Shown here in pieces: positions 26,080-32,528 of a DNA stretch of 32,528 nt (positions within the stretch are counted from its first letter, which is position 1; each line of letters opens with the position of its first letter). A model generated the notes under the pieces. It ran no database searches. It saw nothing but the letters and a program-made list of their open reading frames with translations, and was not told the DNA's origin. A program made the translations under genes and the position numbers. Where the stretch lies: the NCBI GenBank assembly GCA_964411505.1, contig CAYPLH010000044.1, positions 1 through 32,528 of the forward strand, written 5' to 3'. This stretch comes from CAYPLH01 sp964411505. Its GTDB lineage: Bacteria > Bacillota > Clostridia > CAYPLH01 > DUMO01.

Positions 26080-26880
26080 ATGATGAGAGCATTGTGGACA
26101 GCAAGTACAGGAATGATGGCACAACAGTTTAATGTGGATTTAATATCCAACAATCTGGCGAACGTAAATACAGTCGGTTTCAAAAAGGATAAAGCAGAGT
26201 TTAAGGATTTACTCTATCAGACAATGAGTCGTGCCCAGAATATGGATGGACAAGGAAGGCCTGTAAACCTGCAAGTTGGACACGGAACAAGCGTTGTTTC
26301 TACCGTTAAGGATTTTTCTTCCGGAAGCCTAGAAAATACTAATAATCCTCTGGATTTTCTTATTGATGGAGAAGGATTTTTTATGGCTCTTGCTCCAAAC
26401 GGAGACATGGTATATACAAGAGATGGAAGTTTTAAAATGAGTGTTACCGAACAGGGAAGTATGCTCACCACATCGAGTGGTTATCCAGTGCTTGATGATA
26501 CAGGAATGGAAATATACCTTAATATGGAGATTAAAGATCTAAACGTATCTACATTTGGTGAACTGAGCTACACTGATGAAAACAACACAATAATCCCGCT
26601 TGGTCAGAAAATAGGCATTGTTAAGTTTCAAAATATGTATGCTCTTGAAAGCATAGGTGAAAACTTTTACACAAGTAATGCCTCCACGGGAGATCCAATA
26701 CTGGATATCGAATTTGGAAAGCCATGCCAGATAAAGCAGGGCTACCTTGAATTATCTAATGTCCAAGTGGTTGAAGAAATGGTTAAGCTTATTGTTGCTC
26801 AAAGAGCATATGAAATAAGTTCTAAAGCCATTCAGTCGGCGAATGATATGTTAGGTATGGCAAACAATTTAACAAGATAA
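26080..26880 (+). CDS. flgG: flagellar basal-body rod protein, FlhP/FlgG type
   Basis: Distal rod protein of the flagellum, 266 residues, close to FlgG length. The N-terminus MRALWTASTGMMAQQFNVDL with NNLANVNTVGFKKD is the standard FlgG pattern. The middle has FLIDGEGFFMAL and YTRDGSFKM, and the C-terminus is LELSNVQVVEEMVKLIVAQRAYEISSKAIQSAN. Two adjacent ATG codons (26080 and 26083) follow GAGGGGGAA. It lies 107 bases after flgF and 93 bases before a rod-binding gene, and would be co-transcribed with both. Confidence 0.95.
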   Translation: MMRALWTASTGMMAQQFNVDLISNNLANVNTVGFKKDKAEFKDLLYQTMSRAQNMDGQGRPVNLQVGHGTSVVSTVKDFSSGSLENTNNPLDFLIDGEGFFMALAPNGDMVYTRDGSFKMSVTEQGSMLTTSSGYPVLDDTGMEIYLNMEIKDLNVSTFGELSYTDENNTIIPLGQKIGIVKFQNMYALESIGENFYTSNASTGDPILDIEFGKPCQIKQGYLELSNVQVVEEMVKLIVAQRAYEISSKAIQSANDMLGMANNLTR

Positions 26881-26973
26881 ATATAGCCCAGAGATTCACA
26901 AAGTGAATTCCTGAACCAAATAGCAGTAAAAAGGCGTTGTATGACTTTTGGCAAAATCATAAAATGATAGTGA

Positions 26974-27375
26974 GTGTGGAATATGGATTTTTTAAGTAAA
27001 GGCTCTAACATTACTGATGCCTTAAATAATGTAGAAAATATTTACAATAATGCAAACACTACGACCTTTCAAAAAAAGGCAGAATCCTCTATGGCAAAAA
27101 AAAATAACAATGAACTTAAAAAGGTATGTAGTGAATTTGAATCAGTGATGCTACAAATGATTTATAAGCAAATGAAATCAACAATACCTGAGTCTGGATT
27201 GATTCCTGAGAGTATGGGACAAACAGTTTTTAACTCTATGCTTGACGAAAAGCTTATGGAGGAGGCAACAAAAACAAAAGGAATAGGACTAGCTGAAATT
27301 TTATATAAGCAGTTGATAAGACAGCAGGACTTATCAAATTTCTCCGAAAAAGGTGACTTTGATAAAGAAATATAA
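26974..27375 (+). CDS. FlgJ-like rod-binding protein
   Basis: About 130 residues with the N-terminal rod-binding domain of FlgJ: CSEFESVMLQMIYKQMKST, then ESMGQTVFNSMLDEKLMEEATKTKGIGLAEILYKQL. It lacks the muramidase domain found in proteobacterial FlgJ, as is usual in Firmicutes. It probably caps or scaffolds rod assembly together with the two rod genes before it. The start is uncertain: GTG 26974 or ATG 26983, neither with a strong ribosome site. It ends the flagellar transcript just before a terminator. Confidence 0.85.
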   Translation: MWNMDFLSKGSNITDALNNVENIYNNANTTTFQKKAESSMAKKNNNELKKVCSEFESVMLQMIYKQMKSTIPESGLIPESMGQTVFNSMLDEKLMEEATKTKGIGLAEILYKQLIRQQDLSNFSEKGDFDKEI

Positions 27376-27409
27376 GAGCTTAATATCATTAAAAGGTATT
27401 ATCATAGTG

Positions 27410-27446
27410 ATGCCCTTCACAATATAAATTACAGGGCATTTTTTTA
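27410..27446 (+). terminator. terminator after the flagellar genes
   Basis: ATGCCCT pairs with AGGGCAT around a loop of about 16 bases, and seven T follow. Confidence 0.85.
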
Positions 27447-27606
27447 TTTTTTCAACGAGGGAAAGGTAAAAAAAAAGGAATTTCGACTGGTTATAAAGAA
27501 TATATAATGGAAAAGTTCACAAAAATAGCAGGTGAACAGAAGGAATGTAAAAATTCAAAAAAAAATTGCAGAAGTTAAATGACATTAAGAAAGGTGGAAT
27601 TACTAA

Positions 27607-28047
27607 ATGCTTAATACCGTTGAAATACAAAATATCATCCCACACAGATATCCGTTTTTGCTAGTTGACAGGATTCTTGAGGTGGAGCCGGGCAAAAAGG
27701 CTGTGGGTATAAAAAATGTGACTGTTAACGAACCGTTTTTTCAGGGTCACTTTCCGGGAAATCCAATTATGCCAGGTGTACTTGTGGTTGAAGCACTTGC
27801 ACAGACAGCTTGCGTAGCCGGTCTTTTGATGGAGGAAAACAAAGGGAAACTTGGTGTTTTTACAGGGTTTGAAAATATTAAATTTCGGAAGCCTGTTCTA
27901 CCTGGAGATACTTTAAGACTTGAAGCTGAGTTTCTTGCTTTCAAGATGGGAATGGGAAAGGCGAGAGTTTGTGCTACTGTGGATGGAAAAGTCGCTGTAG
28001 AGGGAGAAATAAGGTTTGCTCTTGTAGCACCTGATAAGGTAAAGTAA
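27607..28047 (+). CDS. fabZ: 3-hydroxyacyl-ACP dehydratase FabZ
   Basis: Dehydrates 3-hydroxyacyl-ACP to trans-2-enoyl-ACP in type II fatty acid synthesis. The 146 residues form a single hot-dog fold. HRYPFLLVDRI is at the N-terminus, the catalytic His is in GHFPGNPIMPGVL and the catalytic Glu in VVEALAQTA. The ATG follows AGAAAGGTGGA. It is isolated from other fab genes but follows mbl and the flagellar genes, the position it has in Bacillus (ywpB), so the neighbourhood is ancestral. Confidence 0.97.
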   Translation: MLNTVEIQNIIPHRYPFLLVDRILEVEPGKKAVGIKNVTVNEPFFQGHFPGNPIMPGVLVVEALAQTACVAGLLMEENKGKLGVFTGFENIKFRKPVLPGDTLRLEAEFLAFKMGMGKARVCATVDGKVAVEGEIRFALVAPDKVK

Positions 28048-28072
28048 ATCAATGATTGCTTGGTGGTAAGTC

Positions 28073-28110
28073 GCTTCGCAGTAACTTGCTGTATTAGAGA
28101 TGATTGTTCA
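28073..28110. repeat. solo right arm of the palindromic repeat
   Basis: GCTTCGCAGTAACT followed by GTATTAGAGATGATTGTTCA matches the right arm of the full copies (compare 31762-31801), with the TTGTTCA form of copy 1. The centre and left arm are absent. It lies in the fabZ-glycosidase gap. Confidence 0.7.
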
Positions 28111-28197
28111 CTTATGGATCTAGGTGTGAACATTAATGTATAGGTAAAGAAACTGATAATTAGTAAAAATATTATGATTATTCTCACACCATTTTTA

Positions 28198-28206
28198 TGC
28201 TATAAT
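28198..28206 (+). promoter_or_regulatory. extended -10 promoter before the glycoside hydrolase gene
   Basis: TGCTATAAT is a perfect extended -10 element about 100 bases before the start codon. No clear -35 box is seen. The long leader contains a small frame from ATG 28288 that overlaps the true start and stops after ten codons. Confidence 0.5.
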
Positions 28207-28310
28207 TTAATGCAATAAGCTTTATATATTTATAGGAGGGTGAGACTTTAGCGTAAATCTTCTTAACAAGCTTTTTAGGGAAAATATATGGATAAGGAAG
28301 GTGCACGAAT

Positions 28311-29855
28311 TTGGTTATAAAGCAAAACAAAGTTGAAAAATGGGATGTTTTTGAGGTTGAACTTAAGTCAAGTAGAAATTTTGATAATCCGTTTACAGAG
28401 GTATCTTTAGCAGCAAATTTTACAAACGGTTCTGTTATTAAAAAAGCTGAAGGTTTTTATGATGGAGATTCTACATGGAAGATAAGATTTATGCCTGAAG
28501 AGATTGGCATTTACACGTTTTCGACAGAATCAAGCATTCCTGAATTTAATGGATTGGAAGGAAGTTTCGAAAGTATACAGCCTTCTTTGGATAATCATGG
28601 TCCTGCACGGGTTGCTCGGAAACATCACTTTTCTTATGCTGACGGTACACCTCTTTTTGTAATGGGTACAACAGCCTATGCTTGGACTTATCGACCAGAG
28701 GAAGTGCGGAAACAGACACTTGAATCATTTGCGAAGTATGGGTTTAACAAAATACGTATGCTAGTGTTTCCTAAATACTTTCACCATAAGCATGAAATAG
28801 ATATCGGTTATGAGCCACCGGTATTACCCTTTGAGGGAGAGTTTGATGGAAAAGAATACACCTTTGACTTCAAAAAATATAACGTAGAATACTTTAGAAA
28901 CTTTGAGGAACGAGTAAAAGATCTGTTAAAATTAGGCATAGAGGCTGATGTAATACTATTTCATGGTTATGATGTGGAAAAGTGGGAGATTGACCGGAGG
29001 ATTAGTGAGGACGAGGGAATACTATATGTTAAATATCTAATGGCGCGCATTTCTTCTTTAAGAAATGTATGGTGGTCACTTGCAAATGAATATGACCAAA
29101 TAAAAGATATCAAGACTGGTAAAATGAGATGCGGGATAGACAGGAGAGATTGGGATAGGATCGGCAGATACATTATGGAAAATGACCCGTACAATCATCT
29201 CAGATCTATTCATAACTGGCAGCATATCTATCCTGACAGAGATTGGATTACTCATGCTTCCATTCAAAGAATAAATACTTATGGACTTATAATGGATTTG
29301 AAGAAAAAGTATGACAAACCGGTTATAAACGATGAATATCAGTATGAGGGCAATCTGGCTTCGCGCTGGGGCAATCTGACTGGTGAAGTTGAGTTATTCC
29401 GTCACTGGTTGAGTGCGATGGCAGGAGGTTATGCTACCCATGGTGAATGCTATATTGTAAAAGGTAACAGGAAAGATATTTTCTGGACTTATGGCGGAAC
29501 TATGGTAAGTCAGAGTGCTCCACGACTGAAATTTTTAAAAGAGATAATGGATTCACTCCCCTATCAGGAAATGGAGCAGGATTATACGCAGGTAGATGGG
29601 ATCAATGGCTTTTGTCTGAAAAAGGAAAGAAGCGCTTATTTAACATTAATGACAAGAAATCAAAAAGGTCGCCCCAACCGCCGCGCTAAGATTGGAGAAA
29701 AGTTGGAGGGGGACACAGGCACTTATGAAGTTACCGTATATGATTTATGGAACTGCAATGTGTTAAGCAAGGAGGTATTAGGTGCCGGAGCTCTTGTATT
29801 AGAGGAATATCCTGCAATGTTGGCTGTAAAAGCAGTTTTACTGCAGACAAAATAA
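28311..29855 (+). CDS. intracellular glycoside hydrolase, DUF5060/DUF4038 (apiosidase-like) type
   Basis: The 514 residues have three parts. An N-terminal beta domain (about 1-85, DUF5060-like, VEKWDVFEVELKSS ... GIYTFSTES) is followed by a TIM barrel (about 95-420) starting HFSYADGTPLFVMGTTAYAW, then a C-terminal beta domain (DUF5605-like). Candidate catalytic carboxylates are Glu260 in SLANEYD and Glu342 in INDEYQYEG, placed as acid/base and nucleophile in clan GH-A type barrels. There is no signal peptide, so it acts in the cytoplasm, presumably on imported oligosaccharides; the substrate cannot be read from the sequence. The start is TTG 28311 after AAGGAAGGTG. It stands alone, without transporter or regulator, flanked by a repeat fragment and a hairpin, in an otherwise conserved neighbourhood, which suggests insertion. 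Confidence 0.82.
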   Translation: MVIKQNKVEKWDVFEVELKSSRNFDNPFTEVSLAANFTNGSVIKKAEGFYDGDSTWKIRFMPEEIGIYTFSTESSIPEFNGLEGSFESIQPSLDNHGPARVARKHHFSYADGTPLFVMGTTAYAWTYRPEEVRKQTLESFAKYGFNKIRMLVFPKYFHHKHEIDIGYEPPVLPFEGEFDGKEYTFDFKKYNVEYFRNFEERVKDLLKLGIEADVILFHGYDVEKWEIDRRISEDEGILYVKYLMARISSLRNVWWSLANEYDQIKDIKTGKMRCGIDRRDWDRIGRYIMENDPYNHLRSIHNWQHIYPDRDWITHASIQRINTYGLIMDLKKKYDKPVINDEYQYEGNLASRWGNLTGEVELFRHWLSAMAGGYATHGECYIVKGNRKDIFWTYGGTMVSQSAPRLKFLKEIMDSLPYQEMEQDYTQVDGINGFCLKKERSAYLTLMTRNQKGRPNRRAKIGEKLEGDTGTYEVTVYDLWNCNVLSKEVLGAGALVLEEYPAMLAVKAVLLQTK

Positions 29856-29957
29856 AGTTGAACTTATATAGCAGTAAATTAAAATGAAAGATTTACTAGG
29901 TAAGTATTAATGTTGAGCGGAAAATGCGCAAACATTGAGAGCTTACTAAAACACTGT

Positions 29958-29983
29958 GACAAAAGGGGAAATCCCCTTTTGTC
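29958..29983. terminator. perfect hairpin between converging genes
   Basis: GACAAAAGGGG pairs with CCCCTTTTGTC around the loop AAAT, an 11-bp perfect stem. It lies between the converging glycoside hydrolase and murC genes, so a bidirectional terminator is likely, although no long T run follows on either strand. The stem type (A-run, GGGG, short loop, CCCC, T-run) recurs at 32492-32512. Confidence 0.7.
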
Positions 29984-29999
29984 CAATAATTCAGGAGCA

Positions 30000-31373
30000 T
30001 CACAAAAGAAACTTATCTCCAACAATGCTGATATCTCCAGCACCCATGGTAATCACAAGGTCTCCATCACTGGCATGATTTTTAAGGTAATCTGCAATTT
30101 GGTAAAAATCAGATATATATTCTGCATTAGAACCATTTTGTTTCATTTCTTTTACCAGCATAGCAGAGTTGATATCGCCGGGATCTGCTTCTCTTGCTGC
30201 ATATATATCCGAAATTATAGTGAAATAGGCCTTGTCAAAGGAATTGATAAAATCCTTGAATAAAAGCTTGGTTCTTGTATATGTATGTGGCTGAAACACA
30301 CACCATATACGCTTGTAGTTGCAGTTTGAAGCTGCTTCAAGAGTAGCCTTTATCTCGGAGGGATGATGTGCATAATCATCTATAACTGTTATACCATTGA
30401 CCTCACCCTTTATTTCAAATCTATGATGGGAGCCTTTATATTCAGAAAGACTTTTCTTAATAGTATCGAAATCACACCCTGAGCAGTGGCAGGTGGCGAC
30501 TGCAGCAAGTGCGTTATAAACATTATGAAGCCCTGGAACATTTAGTTTGATGCTTCCCAGCTCCAAATTTTGAAATACTACTGCAAACTCAGGAAAGCCT
30601 TTCTTGTCATAAGTTATTTTTTTTGCGATCCAGTCTGCAGTTTCAGATTTAATCCCATAGGTAACCAACTTACAGGAAGCATTATGCAAAATGTCTGTTA
30701 TATTATTATCATCAATGCATGCAACTACATTGCCATGATCAGGAACGAGACGAATAAACCTGCTGAAGGTTTGTTTAACATGGTTTATGTCCTTAAAGTA
30801 GTCTAGATGATCTGCTTCAATATTTAAAATTACCGCTGTATGTGGATAGAACTTTAGAAAGCTGTCAAAATATTCACATGCTTCGGTAATGAAAAACTGA
30901 TTTTGCCCTACTCTTGTACTTCCGCCGATTTGATTGAATTGTGCTCCTATATGTATTGTAGGATCCACTCCTTGATTAACCATGATTAATGCAATCATTG
31001 ATGTAGTGGTAGTCTTACCATGCGTACCTGCAATAGCTATACTTTGCTTATATGACTTCATCATATGTCCTAGCAGAGCAGCTCTGTCTATAACAGGTAT
31101 ACCAAGCTTTTTGGCTGCAATTAGCTCGGGGTTATTACCATTTACTGCAACTGTGTACACGACAAGATCTGGATTGTTGATATTTTGGGAGCTATGGCTT
31201 AAGTAAACTTTGGCACCAAGCTTGGTTAGCTTGTCAGTACGCTCTGACTTTTTCATATCTGAACCTGTGATTTTGTAACCTTTATTCATCAAAATTTCGG
31301 CGAGGCCACTCATACTGATGCCACCTATGCCAATAAAATGTATATGTCTAATTTTTGAAAGATTAATTTCCAA
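30000..31373 (-). CDS. murC: UDP-N-acetylmuramate--L-alanine ligase
   Basis: Adds L-alanine to UDP-MurNAc in peptidoglycan precursor synthesis, using ATP in the cytosol. The 457 residues show the Mur ligase plan: an N-terminal Rossmann domain with HFIGIGGISMSGLAEILMN binding UDP-MurNAc, a central ATPase domain with the P-loop GTHGKTTTTSMIAL (about 115-128), ADHLDYF, and the C-terminal domain starting at HHRFE and containing DDYAHHPSEI. The start is TTG 31373, preceded on this strand by AAGGAGTG at 8 bases. It is the only gene on the minus strand here and is separate from any division and cell wall cluster. Upstream AT-rich sequence must hold its promoter. Confidence 0.96.
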   Translation of the reverse strand: MEINLSKIRHIHFIGIGGISMSGLAEILMNKGYKITGSDMKKSERTDKLTKLGAKVYLSHSSQNINNPDLVVYTVAVNGNNPELIAAKKLGIPVIDRAALLGHMMKSYKQSIAIAGTHGKTTTTSMIALIMVNQGVDPTIHIGAQFNQIGGSTRVGQNQFFITEACEYFDSFLKFYPHTAVILNIEADHLDYFKDINHVKQTFSRFIRLVPDHGNVVACIDDNNITDILHNASCKLVTYGIKSETADWIAKKITYDKKGFPEFAVVFQNLELGSIKLNVPGLHNVYNALAAVATCHCSGCDFDTIKKSLSEYKGSHHRFEIKGEVNGITVIDDYAHHPSEIKATLEAASNCNYKRIWCVFQPHTYTRTKLLFKDFINSFDKAYFTIISDIYAAREADPGDINSAMLVKEMKQNGSNAEYISDFYQIADYLKNHASDGDLVITMGAGDISIVGDKFLL

Positions 31374-31582
31374 ATTTACAACACTCCTTACACTTGCTTA
31401 TTATGGGGACATTTTGATTTTCAAGAATGTTTATTCATCCTTCCTTTATACTTCAATCTTTCTAACTATTTAATACCCTACTTTTACTATCAAATATCTT
31501 AATTTATCCTTTATATAATACAATATTTCCTATTAATATTAAAGCAAAACTCACTTCTTCTATTTGATTCTTGAAAAAGAAT
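31374..31582. other. AT-rich region upstream of murC
   Basis: No gene. It must contain the murC promoter on the minus strand (TTGTATTATATAAAGG is a candidate AT-rich box read from that strand) and ends at the palindromic repeat. AAAGAAT at 31576-31582 is repeated after that element at 31836-31842. Together with the repeat and the spoVG promoter it makes up the 625-bp divergent gap. Confidence 0.5.
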
Positions 31583-31834
31583 GTGTCTATTCAGAGGTAG
31601 CTTTTCTTTCATGAAGAATCATCTCCAATACTGCAATACAGCTTCAGCAATGAAAACAATCAATTTAAAATGCCTTCTCGTTAAGTAATTCCGTGAACTC
31701 ACTTGCGTTCAAACAGCACGGACATTACTAAACTCTAAGGCATTTTAAATTGTGTTTTCCTAAGCCTCGCTGTAACTAGCCGTATTAGAGATGATTCTTC
31801 ATTTAATATGTTTAAGCTACCTCTGAATAGACAC
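31583..31834. repeat. 252-bp palindromic repeat, full copy 2
   Basis: The outer inverted ends are GTGTCTATTCAGAGGTAGC (31583-31601) and GCTACCTCTGAATAGACAC (31816-31834), a perfect 19-bp match. The 188-bp core (31613-31800) begins GAAGAATCATCTC and ends GAGATGATTCTTC, also perfect. Inner arms CAATTTAAAATGCCTT and AAGGCATTTTAAATTG pair fully, and the central segment is identical to that of copy 1. Direct repeats AAAGAAT flank it. The element lies between the diverging murC and spoVG genes and contains no reading frame of note. Confidence 0.9.
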
Positions 31835-31929
31835 GAAAGAATAGTTACTGCTCACTACCTATATCTCTTTAGCTACTTGTGAACTATAACAAAGAATATA
31901 ACAAATTATATATAAATTTATTTCAAGAA

Positions 31930-31956
31930 GAAGGAAAATGCAAATTTATGGCGAAT
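31930..31956 (+). promoter_or_regulatory. sigma-H type promoter of spoVG
   Basis: GAAGGAAAA (31930-31938), a 13-base spacer and CGAAT (31952-31956) fit the sigma-H pattern (R-W-AGGA at -35, GAAT at -10). spoVG is a model sigma-H gene in Bacillus. It lies about 40 bases before the start codon. Confidence 0.55.
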
Positions 31957-31998
31957 ATGATTAGTTATATGCATAATAATTAGGAGGGTGGTAGAATT

Positions 31999-32286
31999 AT
32001 GGAGATAACAGATATCCGCATAAGAAGGATTGATAGCGAAGGTAAAATGAAGGCAGTGGTTTCTGTGACTTTTAATGATGCTTTTGTCATTCATGATATA
32101 AAGGTTATTGAGAGTCATAATGGTTTATTTATTGCAATGCCCAGTAGAAAGACTCCAAGCGGTGAATTTAGGGACATTGCACATCCGATCAACTCGGAGA
32201 CCAGAGAGATGATACAGTCAGCTATTTTGGGCAAATATGAATCTGTAGCAATGGCTGCCACCACACATACAGAAGAGGAAATATAG
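31999..32286 (+). CDS. spoVG: septation/sporulation regulator SpoVG
   Basis: A small nucleic-acid-binding protein, 95 residues and nearly the Bacillus length, made at the start of sporulation and affecting asymmetric septation. It begins MEITDIRIRRIDSEGKMKAV and contains FVIHDIKVIESHNGLFIAMPSRKTPSGEF, then DIAHPINSETREMI, the conserved core of the family. The ATG follows the strong site AGGAGGGTGG. In Bacillus the next gene is glmU; here a ribosome site ends the window, which fits that order, but the gene itself is not visible. Confidence 0.97.
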   Translation: MEITDIRIRRIDSEGKMKAVVSVTFNDAFVIHDIKVIESHNGLFIAMPSRKTPSGEFRDIAHPINSETREMIQSAILGKYESVAMAATTHTEEEI

Positions 32287-32354
32287 AAAAGTAGAACAAA
32301 TTTTAATAAAGCGATAAAGAATTGCATGACTATATGGACCGCTTTTAATCCTTA

Positions 32355-32408
32355 TAATATGACTTTTAAAATATCCAAATATTCTGGTTGATTTTGAAAG
32401 TCATATTA
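32355..32408. repeat. 18-bp inverted repeat after spoVG
   Basis: TAATATGACTTTTAAAAT (32355-32372) pairs with ATTTTGAAAGTCATATTA (32391-32408) at 17 of 18 positions around an 18-base loop. One arm alone recurs at 7029-7049. It is not followed by a T run, so it may be a repeat family or operator, not a terminator. Confidence 0.65.
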
Positions 32409-32452
32409 CGTAGAATTATTATGCACCATCTAAAAGGCTTATGCAATTTTTT

Positions 32453-32484
32453 ATTGTCTAGGAGAGCATACTCTCCTAGACAAT
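32453..32484. terminator. perfect 14-bp hairpin
   Basis: ATTGTCTAGGAGAG pairs perfectly with CTCTCCTAGACAAT around the loop CATA. It is preceded by a T run (TTTTTT), which on the minus strand would give an A-run before and on the plus strand a hairpin without T tail. It is related to the half copy at 23247-23274. Confidence 0.55.
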
Positions 32485-32491
32485 GGGGATT

Positions 32492-32512
32492 GCAAAGGGG
32501 AAGCCCCTTTGC
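32492..32512. terminator. perfect 9-bp hairpin just before the next gene
   Basis: GCAAAGGGG pairs with CCCCTTTGC around AAG. It lies only 6 bases before the ribosome site at the window end, so it could affect translation of the next gene rather than, or as well as, end transcription of spoVG. Confidence 0.5.
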
Positions 32513-32518
32513 TGCTTT

Positions 32519-32528
32519 AAGGAGGGTG
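32519..32528 (+). promoter_or_regulatory. ribosome binding site of the next gene
   Basis: AAGGAGGGTG is a near-perfect ribosome site at the very end of the window; the start codon should lie within about 10 bases beyond it. By comparison with Bacillus, glmU is the expected gene. Confidence 0.6.

Noticed and set aside
29910..30263. 117-codon plus-strand frame overlapping the 3' end of murC
   Set aside because: It is antisense to a well-supported murC, is rich in Cys/Ile/His without a family motif, and has no ribosome site.
31867..31890. TTTAGCTA ... TTGTGAACT as a further fragment of the palindromic repeat
   Set aside because: It resembles the outer right end of copy 1 but is too short and diverged to claim.

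Overview
The window looks like the chromosome of a low-GC, endospore-forming, flagellated member of the Clostridia. It is AT-rich, has strong AGGAGG-type ribosome binding sites, uses many TTG starts, and carries spoIID, spoIIQ, spoIIID and spoVG beside flagellar rod genes. I lean to the Acetivibrio/Ruminiclostridium side of the class, but that is an impression from overall character and is not proved by a marker.

Layout: 1-55 is the right end of a palindromic repeat. 94-1887 is a regulator/adhesin pair (DUF2089 zinc-ribbon HTH protein and DUF4097 protein). 2173-6728 is a housekeeping run: prfA, ywlC (Sua5), ywlE (arginine phosphatase type), rpiB, upp and a comEB-type dCMP deaminase. 7149-9506 holds tagO/wecA and wecB/mnaA, which start cell-wall glycopolymer synthesis and make ManNAc precursor. 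9702-18510 holds two giant tandem secreted genes (1615 and about 1319 aa) with arrays of fibronectin-III-like repeats and C-terminal S-layer-homology (SLH) type segments. 18602-23677 returns to the conserved order ywmB, murA, spoIID, spoIIQ, spoIIID. 24066-28047 is mbl/mreB, two flagellar rod/hook genes (flhO/flgF, flhP/flgG), a FlgJ-like rod-binding gene and fabZ. 28311-29855 is an intracellular DUF5060/DUF4038-type glycoside hydrolase. murC (30000-31373) is the only gene on the minus strand. spoVG (31999-32286) closes the window, followed by three hairpins and a ribosome binding site for a gene just outside.

The order prfA-ywlC-ywlE-rpiB-upp ... ywmB-murA-spoIID-spoIIQ-spoIIID-mbl-flhO-flhP-fabZ is the same backbone as in Bacillus subtilis. 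Against it, the accessory parts stand out: the tagO-wecB-FN3/SLH block sits where B. subtilis has the atp operon, and the glycoside hydrolase sits after fabZ. A working reading is that tagO and wecB supply precursors of the secondary cell wall polymer to which the two SLH-type proteins would bind.

The most unusual non-coding content is a family of about 250-bp near-perfect palindromes: two full copies (20843-21092 and 31583-31834), one copy cut by the window edge (1-55) and one solo arm (28073-28110). The full copies share an identical centre, have compensatory changes in their arms, and are bounded by short direct repeats. They look like a MITE-type element or a structured RNA. I found no tRNA, rRNA, CRISPR array or transposase gene.
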